Origin: Thalassotalea nanhaiensis
GTDB taxonomy: Bacteria; Pseudomonadota; Gammaproteobacteria; Enterobacterales; Alteromonadaceae
Length of the DNA: 64,000 nucleotides
Assembly: GCF_031583575.1 (NCBI RefSeq)
Contig: NZ_CP134146.1
Location: forward strand, 4,030,001-4,094,000
Reading direction: 5' to 3'
Of the stretch, positions 37,061-50,382 are shown piece by piece. How positions within the stretch are numbered: the first letter of the stretch is position 1; every line of letters begins with the position of its first letter. The notes beneath the pieces were generated by a model. That model did no database searches. It was not told the DNA's origin and saw nothing but the letters and a program-made list of their open reading frames with translations. A program made the position numbers and the translations under genes.

Positions 37061-37820
37061 TGCCAATACTGGCGCGTCCTCTTTATTTGAACATTTATTA
37101 GAGCTACGTAGTCGTTTACTCGCGATAGTACTTAGTATTTTATTGATATTCATTTCTCTGGCTTATTTTGCTCAAGATATTTATCAATACTTGGCACTAC
37201 CATTGTTGGAGGTAATGCCCGACGGTAGCAATATGATTGCAACAGATGTTGCCTCGCCATTTTTTGCCCCATTCAAACTAACATTAGTAGTCTCTATTTT
37301 TGCCGCAATGCCTTACATTTTGTATCAAGTTTGGAGCTTTATTGCTCCAGGGTTATATCAAAATGAAAAACGTTTGGTAGCACCATTATTGTTTGGCTCC
37401 AGTTTACTGTTTTATGGTGGTATTGCCTTTGCTTACTTTATTGTATTTCCGCTGGCATTTGCTTTTTTTAGCAGCGTAGCTCCTGAAGGGGTAACAATAG
37501 CAACGGATATATCAAGCTACCTGGATTTTGTGTTAAAGTTATTTTTTGCATTTGGTGCCGCTTTTGAAATTCCAATAGCCATTATTTTGATGTGTTGGAC
37601 CGGTTTCACCACCCCAGCAAAATTAAGAGAAAAACGTCCCTACGTTATTGTCGGAGTATTTGTTGTCGGCATGTTATTAACTCCTCCAGATATTATTTCT
37701 CAAACGTTATTAGCAATTCCGATGTGGCTATTATTTGAACTAGGCGTGATTTTCGCTTCTTTTTATACAAATAACAGCGATGAAGATGAACAACAGAATG
37801 AGCAAGCAAACGATGTTTAA
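37050..37820 (+). CDS. tatC: Sec-independent translocase subunit TatC
   Basis: A 256-residue, six-helix membrane protein that recognises twin-arginine signal peptides. [14 protein letters not shown] (about 11-24) includes the essential HLxELR motif. [21 protein letters not shown] (split by helix 2) and [11 protein letters not shown] are conserved. The acidic tail after about residue 240 is variable. The following gene starts inside its 3' end. Confidence 0.96.
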   Translation: MTNDANTGASSLFEHLLELRSRLLAIVLSILLIFISLAYFAQDIYQYLALPLLEVMPDGSNMIATDVASPFFAPFKLTLVVSIFAAMPYILYQVWSFIAPGLYQNEKRLVAPLLFGSSLLFYGGIAFAYFIVFPLAFAFFSSVAPEGVTIATDISSYLDFVLKLFFAFGAAFEIPIAIILMCWTGFTTPAKLREKRPYVIVGVFVVGMLLTPPDIISQTLLAIPMWLLFELGVIFASFYTNNSDEDEQQNEQANDV

Positions 37821-38388
37821 CAAGATACCTTCAGTCCTACTATTAACCTTATTTAGCACAACGTGTTTTGCCGATATTCCAAAAGAATTAGTCGCTTGTG
37901 CTGATATTGATAATAAAGAAACGCGCCTTCAATGTTATGACAATTATATGTTAAAACAAAGCCGTACTGAGAGCGAAGGAACAGCAGTAGCTGTAGAAAC
38001 ACCGCAACCATTGGTTTTATCTTCAGAGCCAGAAAGTGAAACATTGATCAGTACCCCTGTGCCACCGCAAGTAAGCAGTAAGAAAGAACAAGGATCAGTG
38101 CAGAAAGAAGAGCAAGCAATTAAGAAAAATTTTGGCTTGGAACATAAAAAAACGTCGGTAGAAGAAGCTACAGATTCACTTATTTTCACCATTGCAACAG
38201 CCAAGAAATCAGTTCATGGCAAGTGGACTTTGACCTTTACTAACGAGCAAAAATGGGTGACCATTTCCTCTGAAAGAATGAAGTTTAAAGCAGAACAAGA
38301 AGTTATTATCAGCCGCGGCATGTTCAATTCATTTATGTTAAAAGTTATGAACTCTAATCGTTCAGTTAAAGTTAAAAGAATTAAATAG
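37813..38388 (+). CDS. Exported protein of unknown function downstream of tatC
   Basis: A 191-residue protein with a signal peptide ([20 protein letters not shown]). A cysteine motif follows it ([20 protein letters not shown]) of the C-x(n)-RLxCYD type common in exported gammaproteobacterial proteins. After a Pro/Ser/Glu-rich linker the C-terminus (residues about 125-191) ends in [15 protein letters not shown] and a basic tail, a pattern seen in many small uncharacterised proteins. The function is unknown. Starts at 37780 and 37798 are also in frame. The one at 37813 is chosen because it gives a clean signal peptide; it overlaps tatC by 8 bp. Confidence 0.7.
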   Translation: MFNKIPSVLLLTLFSTTCFADIPKELVACADIDNKETRLQCYDNYMLKQSRTESEGTAVAVETPQPLVLSSEPESETLISTPVPPQVSSKKEQGSVQKEEQAIKKNFGLEHKKTSVEEATDSLIFTIATAKKSVHGKWTLTFTNEQKWVTISSERMKFKAEQEVIISRGMFNSFMLKVMNSNRSVKVKRIK

Positions 38389-38396
38389 GTCACCTT

Positions 38397-41068
<2,672 letters not shown>

Positions 41069-41076
<8 letters not shown>

Positions 41077-42574
41077 AATTTATTACCAGCGTCACACCCA
41101 AGGTTGATAGATCGATACACTCTTGTTTTAAATCTGCAGAAATTAATGGATGATTACGAACAAAAACTTCCGGTAGGTGTAAGCTAACATTCATCTGATC
41201 AGCCGTTAGACTGAAGCTTGGCATCACATCATCTGTTCTGCGCTTAGATAAAATCACCGCAATACGTAATATCACAATAAGAAATATTGCTTGTTGCTTA
41301 CTGGTAAGGTATTGATTTTCAATCGCGGTTTCATCAATATCTGTTTTGTGGTTTGTCACCAGCGCAATTAATAATTTCCGCTCAGAGTTAGAAAAACCTG
41401 CTAAGTCAGTATTTTCCAAAATATATTTGGCATGTTTTTTATTACCTTTGTACTCAAGTAATAATCCGATTTCATGTAGAACACACGCTGATTGTAAAAT
41501 AGTCCCAAGCTCATTGGTTAATTGCCACTGTGTTTGCAATTGTTCAAAGGCGTTATTGGCAATATCAGCGACACGATAAGCATGGCGCTCATCGATACTA
41601 AAACGCTGAATTAAACCTAATAGAGTACGCTGTCTGATATTTACATTGCGCATGTTTGGCAATAATTCGTACAACACACCTTCCCTAATTGCGCCGCCGG
41701 CAAGATATACCTCAGCGATGTTAAATTCAGCAAAGATAGCAGTTAATATTGCTAATCCAGGTGCGAATACAGGTTTTCGTTCTGCTTCTAAACCTAGAAT
41801 ATTAAGCTTGTCGATAGTCTGAAAACTAACAACTTGTTGTTGAATATCTTGCAAATTTGCTAGGGTGATTTTTTGCACTTTACCTTGCGCGGTTAACACC
41901 TCTGCAACGGCTTGTAACGTACCTGAGATCCCTAAAGCAGTATCCCAGCCAATACCTTTATATTGTGCAGATACGTCGGACAAAATAATTCGGGCTTTAT
42001 TAATTGCTTGCTCAAAGGCGTTTTCGCTAAATGTTCCATCAGCAAAAAACTCACCATTAAATGTAACGCAGCCCATATTTAAAGAGCAGGCTTGTTTAAC
42101 ATCAAAACCACTACCAACAATAAGCTCAGTACTTGCACCACCAATATCAATCACTAAACGCTTATCGGCACTACTTGTGGTATGCGCAACGCCTAAATAG
42201 ATATTATGAGCTTCTTCAATGCCGGAAATTAAGTTAATTTTATGGCCAAGAATTGTTTCAGCTTTAGTAATGAAGGTATTTGAATTAGTCGCTAAACGAA
42301 GGGTAGCTGTGGCAACTATTTTAATATTTTGATCGGGAATATCTTGTAAACGTTCGGCAAAAAGGCTTAAACACTCCCAGCCACGCGCCATGGCTTCATC
42401 ACTGAGAGCATTGTCAACATCCAAGCCTGAAGCCAAACGTACTTTACGTTTTACTTTATCAACTACCTGGACGCTGTCTGCGACCAGGCGAGTGATTAAC
42501 ATATGAAATGAGTTGGAGCCCAAATCAATAACCGCATAAAGCGGCTGTGAGCAAGAAGGTACGCTTGCAGACAC
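41069..42574 (-). CDS. gppA: Guanosine-5'-triphosphate,3'-diphosphate pyrophosphatase / exopolyphosphatase family
   Basis: A 501-residue Ppx/GppA phosphatase. The ASKHA-type phosphate loop is AVIDLGSNSFHMLI (about residues 14-27), and LVIDIGGASTELIVG (about 140-154) and YLAGGAIREG (about 290) are the other nucleotide-binding motifs. An HD-like C-terminal domain follows (ACVLHEIGLLLEY). GppA converts pppGpp to ppGpp; Ppx degrades polyphosphate. The GppA assignment is supported by its position 7 bp after rhlB and beside trxA-rho, the arrangement found in E. coli. Confidence 0.88.
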
Positions 42575-42581
42575 CGTTTAA

Positions 42582-43865
42582 CTATCTCGGATTATGAGGG
42601 CGACGATGGCCACGGTTATTAGAACTACCTTGTCGACCACCTTTGCCACGGTTGGCATTTGGTTGATGACGACGAGGCCTGTGTGCAGGCTTAGGTAAGT
42701 CTGTTAATAGCGCTTCAGAATCATATTTACTTACTGGCAAACTATGCCCGATATAATCTTCAATCGCAGGCAAGTTAAACACTGAGTCTTCACAAGCAAA
42801 ACTAATTGCATGACCTGTTGCACCAGCTCGACCAGTACGGCCAATACGATGTACATAATCTTCAAAGTCGTCAGGCAAGTCATAGTTAAATACATGGGTA
42901 ACACTTGGAATGTGTAAGCCACGTGCTGCCACATCTGTTGCCACTAAAATATCTAATTGACCTTTAGTAAACTGCTCAAGAATTTTAATACGCTTGTTTT
43001 GTGCCACATCACCGGTTAATAAACCAACACGATGTTTGTCTGCTTGCAAATGCGCCCAAACTCTTTCACAAATATGCTTGGTATTAGCAAAGATAATAGC
43101 TTTATCAGGCCATTCTTCTTCAATTATGGTTTGTAGCAGTGCCATTTTTTCGTCATTTGACGGATAAAATAGCTCTTCTGAAATTCGTAAATTAGTTTTT
43201 TGCTCAGGCGCTACCTCAACACTTTCAGGATCGTTCATGTGTTCGAAGGCTAATTCTTTAACTCTGAACGAAAGCGTTGCTGAAAACAGCATATTTAAAC
43301 GTTCTTTAGCACCCGGCATGCGATTAAACATAAAGCGGATATCTTTGATAAAGCCAAGATCGAACATTCGGTCAGCTTCATCAAGTACAACAGCTTCGAT
43401 ATTATTAAGCTGGTATACACCCTGCTTTAAATAGTCAATCAAGCGTCCACAAGTACCGATAACAATATCGACTCCTTGCTCTAATTCTAGACGTTGGCTT
43501 TCATAGCCTTCTCCGCCATAAACTACGCCAAGACGTAAGCCTGAACTTTTTGCCATCTCTTTGGCATCATTATGTATTTGAATCGCCAACTCACGAGTAG
43601 GCGCCATAATAATAGCTCGAGGCTGGTTGTGTGCTGGTTTGTCATTTTTAAGTAAATGATGAAAAACCGCAGCAAGAAAGGCGATTGTTTTGCCTTCACC
43701 AGTTTGTGCCTGACCAGCAATATCTTTACCAGATAATAAAATCGGTAATGATTTTTCCTGAATTTCAGTACAATAGTGAAAGCCCATGGTTTCTAATCCG
43801 GTCACTACTTGTGGAGCAAGACCAAGACTTGAAAACTTTGTTTCAGTTAAGTGTGTTTTTTTCAT
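42582..43865 (-). CDS. rhlB: DEAD-box ATP-dependent RNA helicase RhlB
   Basis: A 427-residue RNA helicase, a partner of RNase E in the RNA degradosome. The motifs in order are [19 protein letters not shown], the Q motif, [11 protein letters not shown] (Walker A, Glu in place of the more common Thr), [29 protein letters not shown] and [10 protein letters not shown]. The C-terminal 35 residues are Arg/Gly/Asn-rich and probably bind RNA or RNase E. It is divergent from trxA. Confidence 0.94.
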   Translation of the reverse strand: MKKTHLTETKFSSLGLAPQVVTGLETMGFHYCTEIQEKSLPILLSGKDIAGQAQTGEGKTIAFLAAVFHHLLKNDKPAHNQPRAIIMAPTRELAIQIHNDAKEMAKSSGLRLGVVYGGEGYESQRLELEQGVDIVIGTCGRLIDYLKQGVYQLNNIEAVVLDEADRMFDLGFIKDIRFMFNRMPGAKERLNMLFSATLSFRVKELAFEHMNDPESVEVAPEQKTNLRISEELFYPSNDEKMALLQTIIEEEWPDKAIIFANTKHICERVWAHLQADKHRVGLLTGDVAQNKRIKILEQFTKGQLDILVATDVAARGLHIPSVTHVFNYDLPDDFEDYVHRIGRTGRAGATGHAISFACEDSVFNLPAIEDYIGHSLPVSKYDSEALLTDLPKPAHRPRRHQPNANRGKGGRQGSSNNRGHRRPHNPR

Positions 43866-44076
43866 AGGCGATAGAATAACACAATTAGTTTATCTATTAA
43901 CTAATATCTCATTGATATTGGGTTAAATTTAAATACTTATTAGCTATTACAATTAGGAATATAAAAAATAGACTTGTATTTCTTGCAAATAATCCCAATA
44001 TCGATAAACATAGCCCAACATAGTACAGGGCAAAAATACATTATTATGGCGATTTGCCAATTTAACGGAGAGAAAA

Positions 44077-44403
44077 ATGAGCGATAAAATTGTTCAGCTA
44101 ACAGATGACAGCTTTGATGCTGATGTAATTAATGCTTCGGCCCCAGTTTTAGTAGACTTTTGGGCTGAGTGGTGTGGTCCATGTAAAATGATCGCTCCGA
44201 TCCTTTCAGAAATCGCTGAAGAATATGATGGCAAAGTAACCGTTGCTAAATTAAATATCGATCAAAACTCTGGCACTCCACCAAAGTACGGTATCCGCGG
44301 CATTCCAACATTATTATTGTTTAAAGATGGTGCTGTTGCCGATACTAAAGTTGGTGCGCTTTCTAAAAACCAATTAAAAGAATTTTTAGACGCAAACGTA
44401 TAA
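44077..44403 (+). CDS. trxA: Thioredoxin 1
   Basis: A 108-residue thioredoxin with the active site WCGPC (C33 and C36) in [16 protein letters not shown], cis-proline motif RGIPTLLLF and the usual length. It reduces protein disulfides in the cytoplasm. GGAGAG precedes the ATG. It has its own terminator, and the rho leader follows. Confidence 0.97.
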   Translation: MSDKIVQLTDDSFDADVINASAPVLVDFWAEWCGPCKMIAPILSEIAEEYDGKVTVAKLNIDQNSGTPPKYGIRGIPTLLLFKDGAVADTKVGALSKNQLKEFLDANV

Positions 44404-44421
44404 TTGCGACTTAAATGTTAA

Positions 44422-44449
44422 AAAGGTCAACAAAAGTTGGCCTTTTTTC
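44422..44449 (+). terminator. Rho-independent terminator of trxA
   Basis: AAGGTCAAC pairs with GTTGGCCTT (one G-T pair), followed by TTTTTT. It lies just after trxA and ahead of the rho leader. Confidence 0.85.
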
Positions 44450-44655
44450 GTTTTTATAAACAAAAGTTGCCTCATTATTAAGCAGTTACTTTACCTATTC
44501 TAGATTTAGTGCTAATTTATACAAACTGGTATTAATCATACCGATCCAAATTCTTAACTCTCTCACTTTGGCAAGTTCTTTAGCCTGTTTTAAACGAGAG
44601 CAATGCAAAATAAACTTAAGCAAAAACTTAATAACATCACAAAGACCCATCAAAT

Positions 44656-45915
44656 ATGAATCTAATCGAACTCAAAGATAAATCCATTGGCGAATTAATC
44701 AAACTCGCTGAATCGATGAAACTGGAACATTTAGCCCGTACCCGCAAACAAGACGTCATTTTCGCAATATTAAAATCCCACGCAAAAAGCGGCGAAGACA
44801 TTTTTGGCGGTGGTGTTTTAGAAATTTTACAAGATGGCTTTGGTTTCTTACGATCGGCAGATTCTTCTTTCTTAGCAGGCCCAGATGATATCTACGTTTC
44901 ACCAAGCCAAATCAGACGATTCAGCTTACGTACCGGTGATTCTGTATTCGGTAAAATTAGACCTCCGAAAGATGGCGAACGTTATTTTGCTTTACTAAAA
45001 GTCAACGAAGTTAACTTTGACCGACCTGAAAATTCTCGCAATAAAATTCTTTTTGAAAACCTTACTCCTATCCACCCAAATGAACGCTTAACCATGGAAC
45101 GTGGTAATGGCAGTACTGAAGATATTACTGCCCGTGTATTAGATTTGGCATCTCCTATAGGTAAAGGACAACGTGGGCTAATTGTTGCCCCACCAAAAGC
45201 GGGTAAAACATTATTACTACAAAACATCGCTCAAAGTATCGCCCATAATCACCCTGAATGTGAATTAATGGTATTACTTATCGATGAGCGTCCAGAAGAA
45301 GTTACTGAGATGCAACGCCTAGTTAAAGGCGAAGTTATTGCTTCAACATTTGATGAACCAGCTAGCCGCCATGTACAAGTAGCTGAAATGGTTATTGAAA
45401 AAGCAAAACGTTTAACAGAACATAAAAAAGACGTGGTTATCTTACTTGATTCAATTACACGTTTAGCTCGTGCTTATAACACAGTAATTCCATCATCAGG
45501 TAAAATCTTAACTGGTGGTGTTGATGCAAATGCTTTACACCGTCCTAAGCGTTTCTTTGGTGCTGCACGTAATATTGAAGAAGGTGGTAGTTTAACAATT
45601 ATTGCTACAGCACTAGTCGATACCGGTTCTAAAATGGATGAAGTTATCTACGAAGAGTTTAAAGGTACAGGTAATATGGAATTACACCTTTCTCGCAAAA
45701 TTGCTGAAAAACGTGTATTCCCTGCTATTCACTTTAACCGCTCTGGTACTCGTCGTGAAGAGTTGCTTACCAAGCAAGATGAGCTACAAAAAATGTGGAT
45801 ATTACGTAAGATAGTTCACGAAATGGGTGAAATTGACGCAATGGAATTCATGATCGATAAGTTAGCAATGACGAAAACGAACAAAGAGTTTTTCAGTTCA
45901 ATGATGCGAAAATAA
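44656..45915 (+). CDS. rho: Transcription termination factor Rho
   Basis: A 419-residue hexameric RNA-dependent ATPase. The N-terminal domain opens [19 protein letters not shown], followed by the RNA-binding OB fold ([20 protein letters not shown]). The Walker A is [15 protein letters not shown] (about 178-192), and the Q-loop and R-loop regions are complete. Length equals E. coli Rho. A 252 bp gap after trxA is a plausible autoregulatory leader, because rho is known to terminate within its own leader in E. coli. Confidence 0.98.
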   Translation: MNLIELKDKSIGELIKLAESMKLEHLARTRKQDVIFAILKSHAKSGEDIFGGGVLEILQDGFGFLRSADSSFLAGPDDIYVSPSQIRRFSLRTGDSVFGKIRPPKDGERYFALLKVNEVNFDRPENSRNKILFENLTPIHPNERLTMERGNGSTEDITARVLDLASPIGKGQRGLIVAPPKAGKTLLLQNIAQSIAHNHPECELMVLLIDERPEEVTEMQRLVKGEVIASTFDEPASRHVQVAEMVIEKAKRLTEHKKDVVILLDSITRLARAYNTVIPSSGKILTGGVDANALHRPKRFFGAARNIEEGGSLTIIATALVDTGSKMDEVIYEEFKGTGNMELHLSRKIAEKRVFPAIHFNRSGTRREELLTKQDELQKMWILRKIVHEMGEIDAMEFMIDKLAMTKTNKEFFSSMMRK

Positions 45916-45975
45916 TTCCAAACAATTAGGAATTATCCCAAACTTATTTTGGGATCCATTAAGTAAATTTTTAAT

Positions 45976-46005
45976 AACCCGGCAATTGCCGGGTTTTTTA
46001 TTTTT
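45976..46005 (+). terminator. Rho-independent terminator of rho
   Basis: AACCCGGC (45976-45983) pairs with GCCGGGTT (45988-45995) around AATT, followed by a T-rich tract. Confidence 0.93.
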
Positions 46006-46109
46006 AAAGCTATACTAACGTTTGAAATGTAGTCTGAATCAGCTATTTCAAAATTTGACCATGAGAAAAGGTTCGACAATTTAACCATTTGACAAAGTAG
46101 AGGGTACAT

Positions 46110-46346
46110 ATGAGCTTTTTTGACATGCTGCGTGAGCGCGATGAACTTGCCGAACAAGTTGAAACGAAAGCAACCATAATTACTATTATGGCAGAGCGAT
46201 TTGAACCAAAAGAAGATATATCCCCTTATGAAATTGCGTTAATACTAAAAGCGTTTGCAATAGCTTCTGTAAACGGTCTATCTGAAGAAACCAAACAAAT
46301 GATGCTTGATAATAAGTTAGACCGCCATTTTGCACCGCTTAAATAG
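46110..46346 (+). CDS. Small hypothetical protein downstream of rho
   Basis: A 78-residue soluble protein. It begins MSFFDMLRERDELAEQVETK and looks wholly helical. I do not recognise a family. A well-placed GAGGG at 46100-46104, normal codon use and a clean intergenic position support a real gene. It has no signal peptide, membrane segment or cysteine. Confidence 0.65.
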   Translation: MSFFDMLRERDELAEQVETKATIITIMAERFEPKEDISPYEIALILKAFAIASVNGLSEETKQMMLDNKLDRHFAPLK

Positions 46347-46533
46347 CATATTGGCTGATTAATAATTCTGAACTGACGGCTACGTGTCGTTGGCTTTCAT
46401 AGTCCGATATATTATTTGTTTAAACGTTAAGAGCAGATAAACAGTGTTCACCTCAGTAAATAAATAATGTGATTTTTGCAGATTATCTATTCATTTTAAG
46501 CGATAATTACCTCTGACCTATGTAATTGAACCA

Positions 46534-47376
46534 ATGGTATCGATCTTGAATACAGAAAGCGGAAAACGCCTAAATAAATATATTAGTGAATCAGGGTATT
46601 GTTCACGCCGCGGCGCTGATAAATTGATAGAACAAAATTTAGTGACCATAAATGGCAAGCAACCAGAGCTCGGCACTAAAGTAATGCCTGGCGATGTGGT
46701 AAAAGTTGAAGGCAAGTTAATTTCAGCGGCACCAGAAAATAAATCTGATCGTATTTATATCGCTTATAACAAACCAATTGGTATTATCTGTACCACTGAG
46801 CTTGATGTACGAGGCAATATTATTGATGCAATTGGTCATAAAGAGCGCATTTTTCCTATTGGTCGATTAGATAAACCATCGGAAGGTTTAATATTTTTAA
46901 CCAGCGATGGCGATATTGTTAATAAAATCCTACGTGCTGAAAATGCCCACGATAAAGAATATGTGGTAACCGTTGATCAACCGATAAGTGAACGTTTCCT
47001 TGAGCGTATGGCCAGAGGCGTACCAATTTTAGGAACGATTACCAAACCATGTAAAGTAAGCATGGTTGGTAAATTCGTATTCAAAATTGTATTAACACAA
47101 GGCTTAAACCGACAAATTCGTCGAATGTGTGAATACCTAGGTTATGAAGTTACAAAATTATCCCGCACACGCATTATGTCAATTTCGCTTGGTAATTTAA
47201 AACCGGGACAATGGCGTAATTTAAACGCGCAAGAAATGAAAGATATTAATGATGCTGTTGCTGGTTCAACCAAGACAGCACCAGAAAACCATCGCAAAGT
47301 TAATCCTAATGAAAAAGTAAACCCTTGGGCGCAAGTAGAAGCCGAGTTAAATGCTAAAGGGCCGAGTAAAGAGTAG
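46534..47376 (+). CDS. rluF: 23S rRNA pseudouridine synthase RluF
   Basis: A 280-residue RsuA/RluB/E/F-family enzyme. The N-terminal S4 domain is RLNKYISESGYCSRRGADKL (about 12-31). The catalytic domain has FPIGRLDKPSEGLIFLT with the catalytic Asp (about 113), KEYVVTVD, GVPILGTITKPCKV and QGLNRQIRRMCEYLGY. It resembles E. coli RluF closely, which modifies U2604 in 23S rRNA and also U35 in tRNA-Tyr. The basic C-terminal tail is variable. Confidence 0.93.
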   Translation: MVSILNTESGKRLNKYISESGYCSRRGADKLIEQNLVTINGKQPELGTKVMPGDVVKVEGKLISAAPENKSDRIYIAYNKPIGIICTTELDVRGNIIDAIGHKERIFPIGRLDKPSEGLIFLTSDGDIVNKILRAENAHDKEYVVTVDQPISERFLERMARGVPILGTITKPCKVSMVGKFVFKIVLTQGLNRQIRRMCEYLGYEVTKLSRTRIMSISLGNLKPGQWRNLNAQEMKDINDAVAGSTKTAPENHRKVNPNEKVNPWAQVEAELNAKGPSKE

Positions 47377-47391
47377 ATTTTTAATTTCTAT

Positions 47392-47497
47392 AAGCCCACT
47401 CTAAAGGCTGTCCATGCCTGTCGTGGATAAGTATTTCCATATACAAGCCCACTCTAAAGGCTGTCCGTGCCTGCCGTGGATAAGTATTTCCATATAC
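47392..47497. repeat. Tandem duplication of a 53 bp intergenic unit
   Basis: Two adjacent 53 bp copies (47392-47444 and 47445-47497) begin AAGCCCACTCTAAAGGCTGT and differ at only two positions (A/G and T/C). They lie between rluF and its terminator. No frame across them looks coding. They differ in sequence from the repeat at 55921 but share its style. Confidence 0.9.
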
Positions 47498-47498
47498 A

Positions 47499-47529
47499 AA
47501 AAAGCCAGCTTTCGCTGGCTTTTTATTTT
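47499..47529. terminator. Bidirectional terminator between rluF and the amidohydrolase operon
   Basis: AAAAAGCCAGC pairs with GCTGGCTTTTT around TTTC. T tracts flank it on both strands, so it can stop rluF on the right-going side and the amidohydrolase operon on the left-going side. Confidence 0.92.
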
Positions 47530-47544
47530 AAGTACTTAAAATAA

Positions 47545-48825
47545 TTAAGGACGTGTATATTGCTGTGGTTTCTCGTTATCAATTTTTAAATATCGATCAC
47601 GAAGCTTAGTTTGACGTGACTCTAATGGTACTTCTTCGCCATTAATAATAACGTTCGTTGGTGCCTGCATAACTTCTAAAGGGTCACCAGACCAAATGAC
47701 AACGTCTGCTTGCATACCTGCTTTAATGCTACCAACTCGGTTATCAATACCATAAATTTTGGCTGGTGCCGTTGTTAAAGAAGCAAGACCTGCCTGCCAA
47801 GGTAAACCATTGGCTACCGCATTACCTGCATGTTGAGGGGCAAGGCGAATGTTATGCGTGCTCATGCCAATAGCAACGTTAACACCAGCATCATTTAAAC
47901 GGGCAGCGTTCGCTAACGTCGCGCCATTTTGCTCGAACGTATAAGGCAAGTTTGATTCTGGGTTTAGTATCACTGACATGCCTGCAGCAGCAACTTCATC
48001 GGCAACTCGCCAAGCTTCACTCGCACCAACTAGGGTAACGTTTAAGCGTTTGAAGTTCTTAGTAAGTTTAATTACACGGCGAATATCACTTGCACGATGC
48101 ACTTTAACTAATAAAGGCATTTCCCCTTTAATTACCGGGATCAACGCTTGTACATTGGCTTTACTTAACGTGCCATGCCATTCAGTTTGCGGAGTAAACG
48201 TAATGCTTTGTGCATAAATAGCTTCATTTAACGCATTACGAATGTCTAGCCAAAGAGCTGCACGACTACCACCACTAACATCAGCACCGCTATTTGATAA
48301 ATCTATCGACATAAAGGCACGCTTTTTCATTACAGGGTCAACATCATCACCTAAAGTAATGATAGCACCACGACCTTTATAGATTGTATCGCTGTAACCT
48401 ATTGATGTTGCTGCGCTGGTAATACCTTCGATGCGAGAAATATTTCTTAGTGTTGTATCCGGGTTTACTGCAGCAGTTGCATCTAAAGCGGCGTGCAAAT
48501 CTGACTTTCCAACACTGGAGTCATTTGTACCCGCCCAAGATGGTACTTCAACTAAACCAAGCGACGTATACGCACCAATAAAACCTGGTGTTATCACTTT
48601 ACCTTTCGCATCAATAACGCGATAGCTGGCATCAGTAGATACTTCTTGCGCGATCACTTTACTGATTTTGCCGTCTTCAATTAATACTGTTGCATCTTCA
48701 ATTGTCCCTTGTGCTGTCATGGTATGCACGGTGCCACCGATAATGGCAATTTTTTCAGCGTGTGCGCCAGCACTGAAAGCAAGGGCTGTTATTGTTGCGA
48801 TTGCGCTTAAAGTTAATTTGCTCAT
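47545..48825 (-). CDS. Exported amidohydrolase-like protein with degenerate metal site
   Basis: A 426-residue protein with a signal peptide (MSKLTLSAIATITALAFSAGAHA). Its fold is that of imidazolonepropionase-type amidohydrolases: IGGTVHTMTAQG, then VITPGFIGAYTSLGLVEV, and a late GIDNRVGSIKAGMQADVVIW. The usual HxH after GxID is replaced by AYTS. The positions matching QHAVE and HSDSD of the partner read VGASE and GMSTH. It therefore probably lacks metal-dependent catalysis and may be a structural or regulatory partner of the protein encoded upstream, whose gene it overlaps by 4 bp. Confidence 0.85.
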   Translation of the reverse strand: MSKLTLSAIATITALAFSAGAHAEKIAIIGGTVHTMTAQGTIEDATVLIEDGKISKVIAQEVSTDASYRVIDAKGKVITPGFIGAYTSLGLVEVPSWAGTNDSSVGKSDLHAALDATAAVNPDTTLRNISRIEGITSAATSIGYSDTIYKGRGAIITLGDDVDPVMKKRAFMSIDLSNSGADVSGGSRAALWLDIRNALNEAIYAQSITFTPQTEWHGTLSKANVQALIPVIKGEMPLLVKVHRASDIRRVIKLTKNFKRLNVTLVGASEAWRVADEVAAAGMSVILNPESNLPYTFEQNGATLANAARLNDAGVNVAIGMSTHNIRLAPQHAGNAVANGLPWQAGLASLTTAPAKIYGIDNRVGSIKAGMQADVVIWSGDPLEVMQAPTNVIINGEEVPLESRQTKLRDRYLKIDNEKPQQYTRP

Positions 48826-50237
48826 TTGTGATCTCCTTCTGCAACTTGTCCTAACTCATAATCACTTACTGCCCACGTCTCTGGTTTGTTGCGATCAAAC
48901 GCTACTCCACCGTCAATAAAGACCATTTCAGCTTGTGAATAAGTTGAGAAAGGCTCGCTGCTCCACATAACAACATCCGCATTTTTACCTACTTCAATCG
49001 AACCAGTCTGTTCAAAAATACCCAATGACTTAGCAGGGTTTGCTGTTAACCAAGTCCAAGCATCCGCTTTGCTGAAATCGATGCCAGCACGCTGACCATC
49101 AGATAACGCTTTTGCAGCTTCTTGATTTAAACGTTGAATACCTTGGTCACTGTCAGAATGTACTATTGCACAGGCTTTTGCATTAGCAACCATTGGAATG
49201 TTTTCACGAATACCGTCATAGGCTTCCATTTTAAAGCCCCACCAATCGGCCCACATAGCAGAACAAATATTATTTTCGGCTAATTTATCTGCAATTTTGT
49301 ACGATTCAACGGCGTGTTGGAAAGAGGCAATTTGGTAATTAAACTCTTTCATTACATCTATCATGGTGCCCATATCATCGGCACGATAACAATGCATATG
49401 AACTAAAATATCACCGCGTAATACACCGGCTAAAGTATCTAGATTCAAATCACGTTTTGGCGCTTTAGCATCTTTACCTGCTTCATAATCTGCTTTGTAT
49501 TTGTCCCATGAACGCTGATAATTTTCAGCATCAGCCCATGCTTGACGATAACCAGCAACATTACCCATACGAGTCATTGGCCCACCTTTTTTGCCATACA
49601 CGCGTTTTGGATTCTCACCACAAGCCATTTTCAAGCCATAAGGCGCATCTGGAAATTTCATGTCTTGGATAACACGATTAGGTAAATTTTTAACGGTAAC
49701 CCCACGACCACCAATTAAGTTACCTGAGCCAGGTAAAATTTGCATCGACGTAACACCACCAGCTAAAGCGCGACGGAAACCTGGATCTTGCACTAAAATT
49801 GAATGTTCAGCCCAAACAGCAGCAGTTACCGGCTTAACCATTTCGTTACCATCAGAATGAGAACCTGTATCTGGCGTAGCATATACACCTAGATGACTGT
49901 GTACATCAATAATACCGGGAGTAATCCACTTACCCTTTCCATCTACAACTTTTACATCATCAGCAGCTTTTATAGAGTTGCCAATCGCTTTAATTTTACC
50001 ATCGGCAAGCAATACCGAAGTATTTTCAAAAAAACCACCAATACCATCATATACATTGGCATTAGTAATTAAAGTAGCAACGCTTGGTAAAGCTTTATAA
50101 GTACTCGGGTAAGGGTCTTTGTTGATCTCTACAAATGGTGCTTGCGCTTTTTTAGCTTCAGAACCGCCACAACCAACTAAGGTAGCAGCAGCGACTAAGC
50201 TAAGGCCCGTAAACAGGGCTTTATTTAGTGTTTTCAT
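48822..50237 (-). CDS. Secreted lipoprotein amidohydrolase
   Basis: A 471-residue amidohydrolase with a lipoprotein signal (LVAAATLVGC). It retains the metal motif IIDVHSHLGVY (about residues 108-118), HMHCYRADD, the QHAVE segment and the acid motif IVHSDSDQG, and ends with SIEVGKNADVVMWS. It belongs to the imidazolonepropionase/prolidase-like amidohydrolases; the natural substrate is unknown, perhaps peptides or cyclic amides in the periplasm. It is first in a two-gene operon with the degenerate paralogue. Confidence 0.87.
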   Translation of the reverse strand: MKTLNKALFTGLSLVAAATLVGCGGSEAKKAQAPFVEINKDPYPSTYKALPSVATLITNANVYDGIGGFFENTSVLLADGKIKAIGNSIKAADDVKVVDGKGKWITPGIIDVHSHLGVYATPDTGSHSDGNEMVKPVTAAVWAEHSILVQDPGFRRALAGGVTSMQILPGSGNLIGGRGVTVKNLPNRVIQDMKFPDAPYGLKMACGENPKRVYGKKGGPMTRMGNVAGYRQAWADAENYQRSWDKYKADYEAGKDAKAPKRDLNLDTLAGVLRGDILVHMHCYRADDMGTMIDVMKEFNYQIASFQHAVESYKIADKLAENNICSAMWADWWGFKMEAYDGIRENIPMVANAKACAIVHSDSDQGIQRLNQEAAKALSDGQRAGIDFSKADAWTWLTANPAKSLGIFEQTGSIEVGKNADVVMWSSEPFSTYSQAEMVFIDGGVAFDRNKPETWAVSDYELGQVAEGDHK

Positions 50238-50382
50238 AGTTTCACTTTTTTATTTCTTCTAAAGTTGCATTTACTCTAGCAGTGGATCCAATTAATGTCA
50301 TGGTAACTTATCGTAAATATTCGGTTAACTAACTTAACCATATTGATAAAAATCGTTATTTTTTAAGGATATATACCAAAAT

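Noticed and set aside
47392-47497. Possible CRISPR array
   Set aside because: Only two directly abutting copies without unique spacers; this is a tandem duplication.
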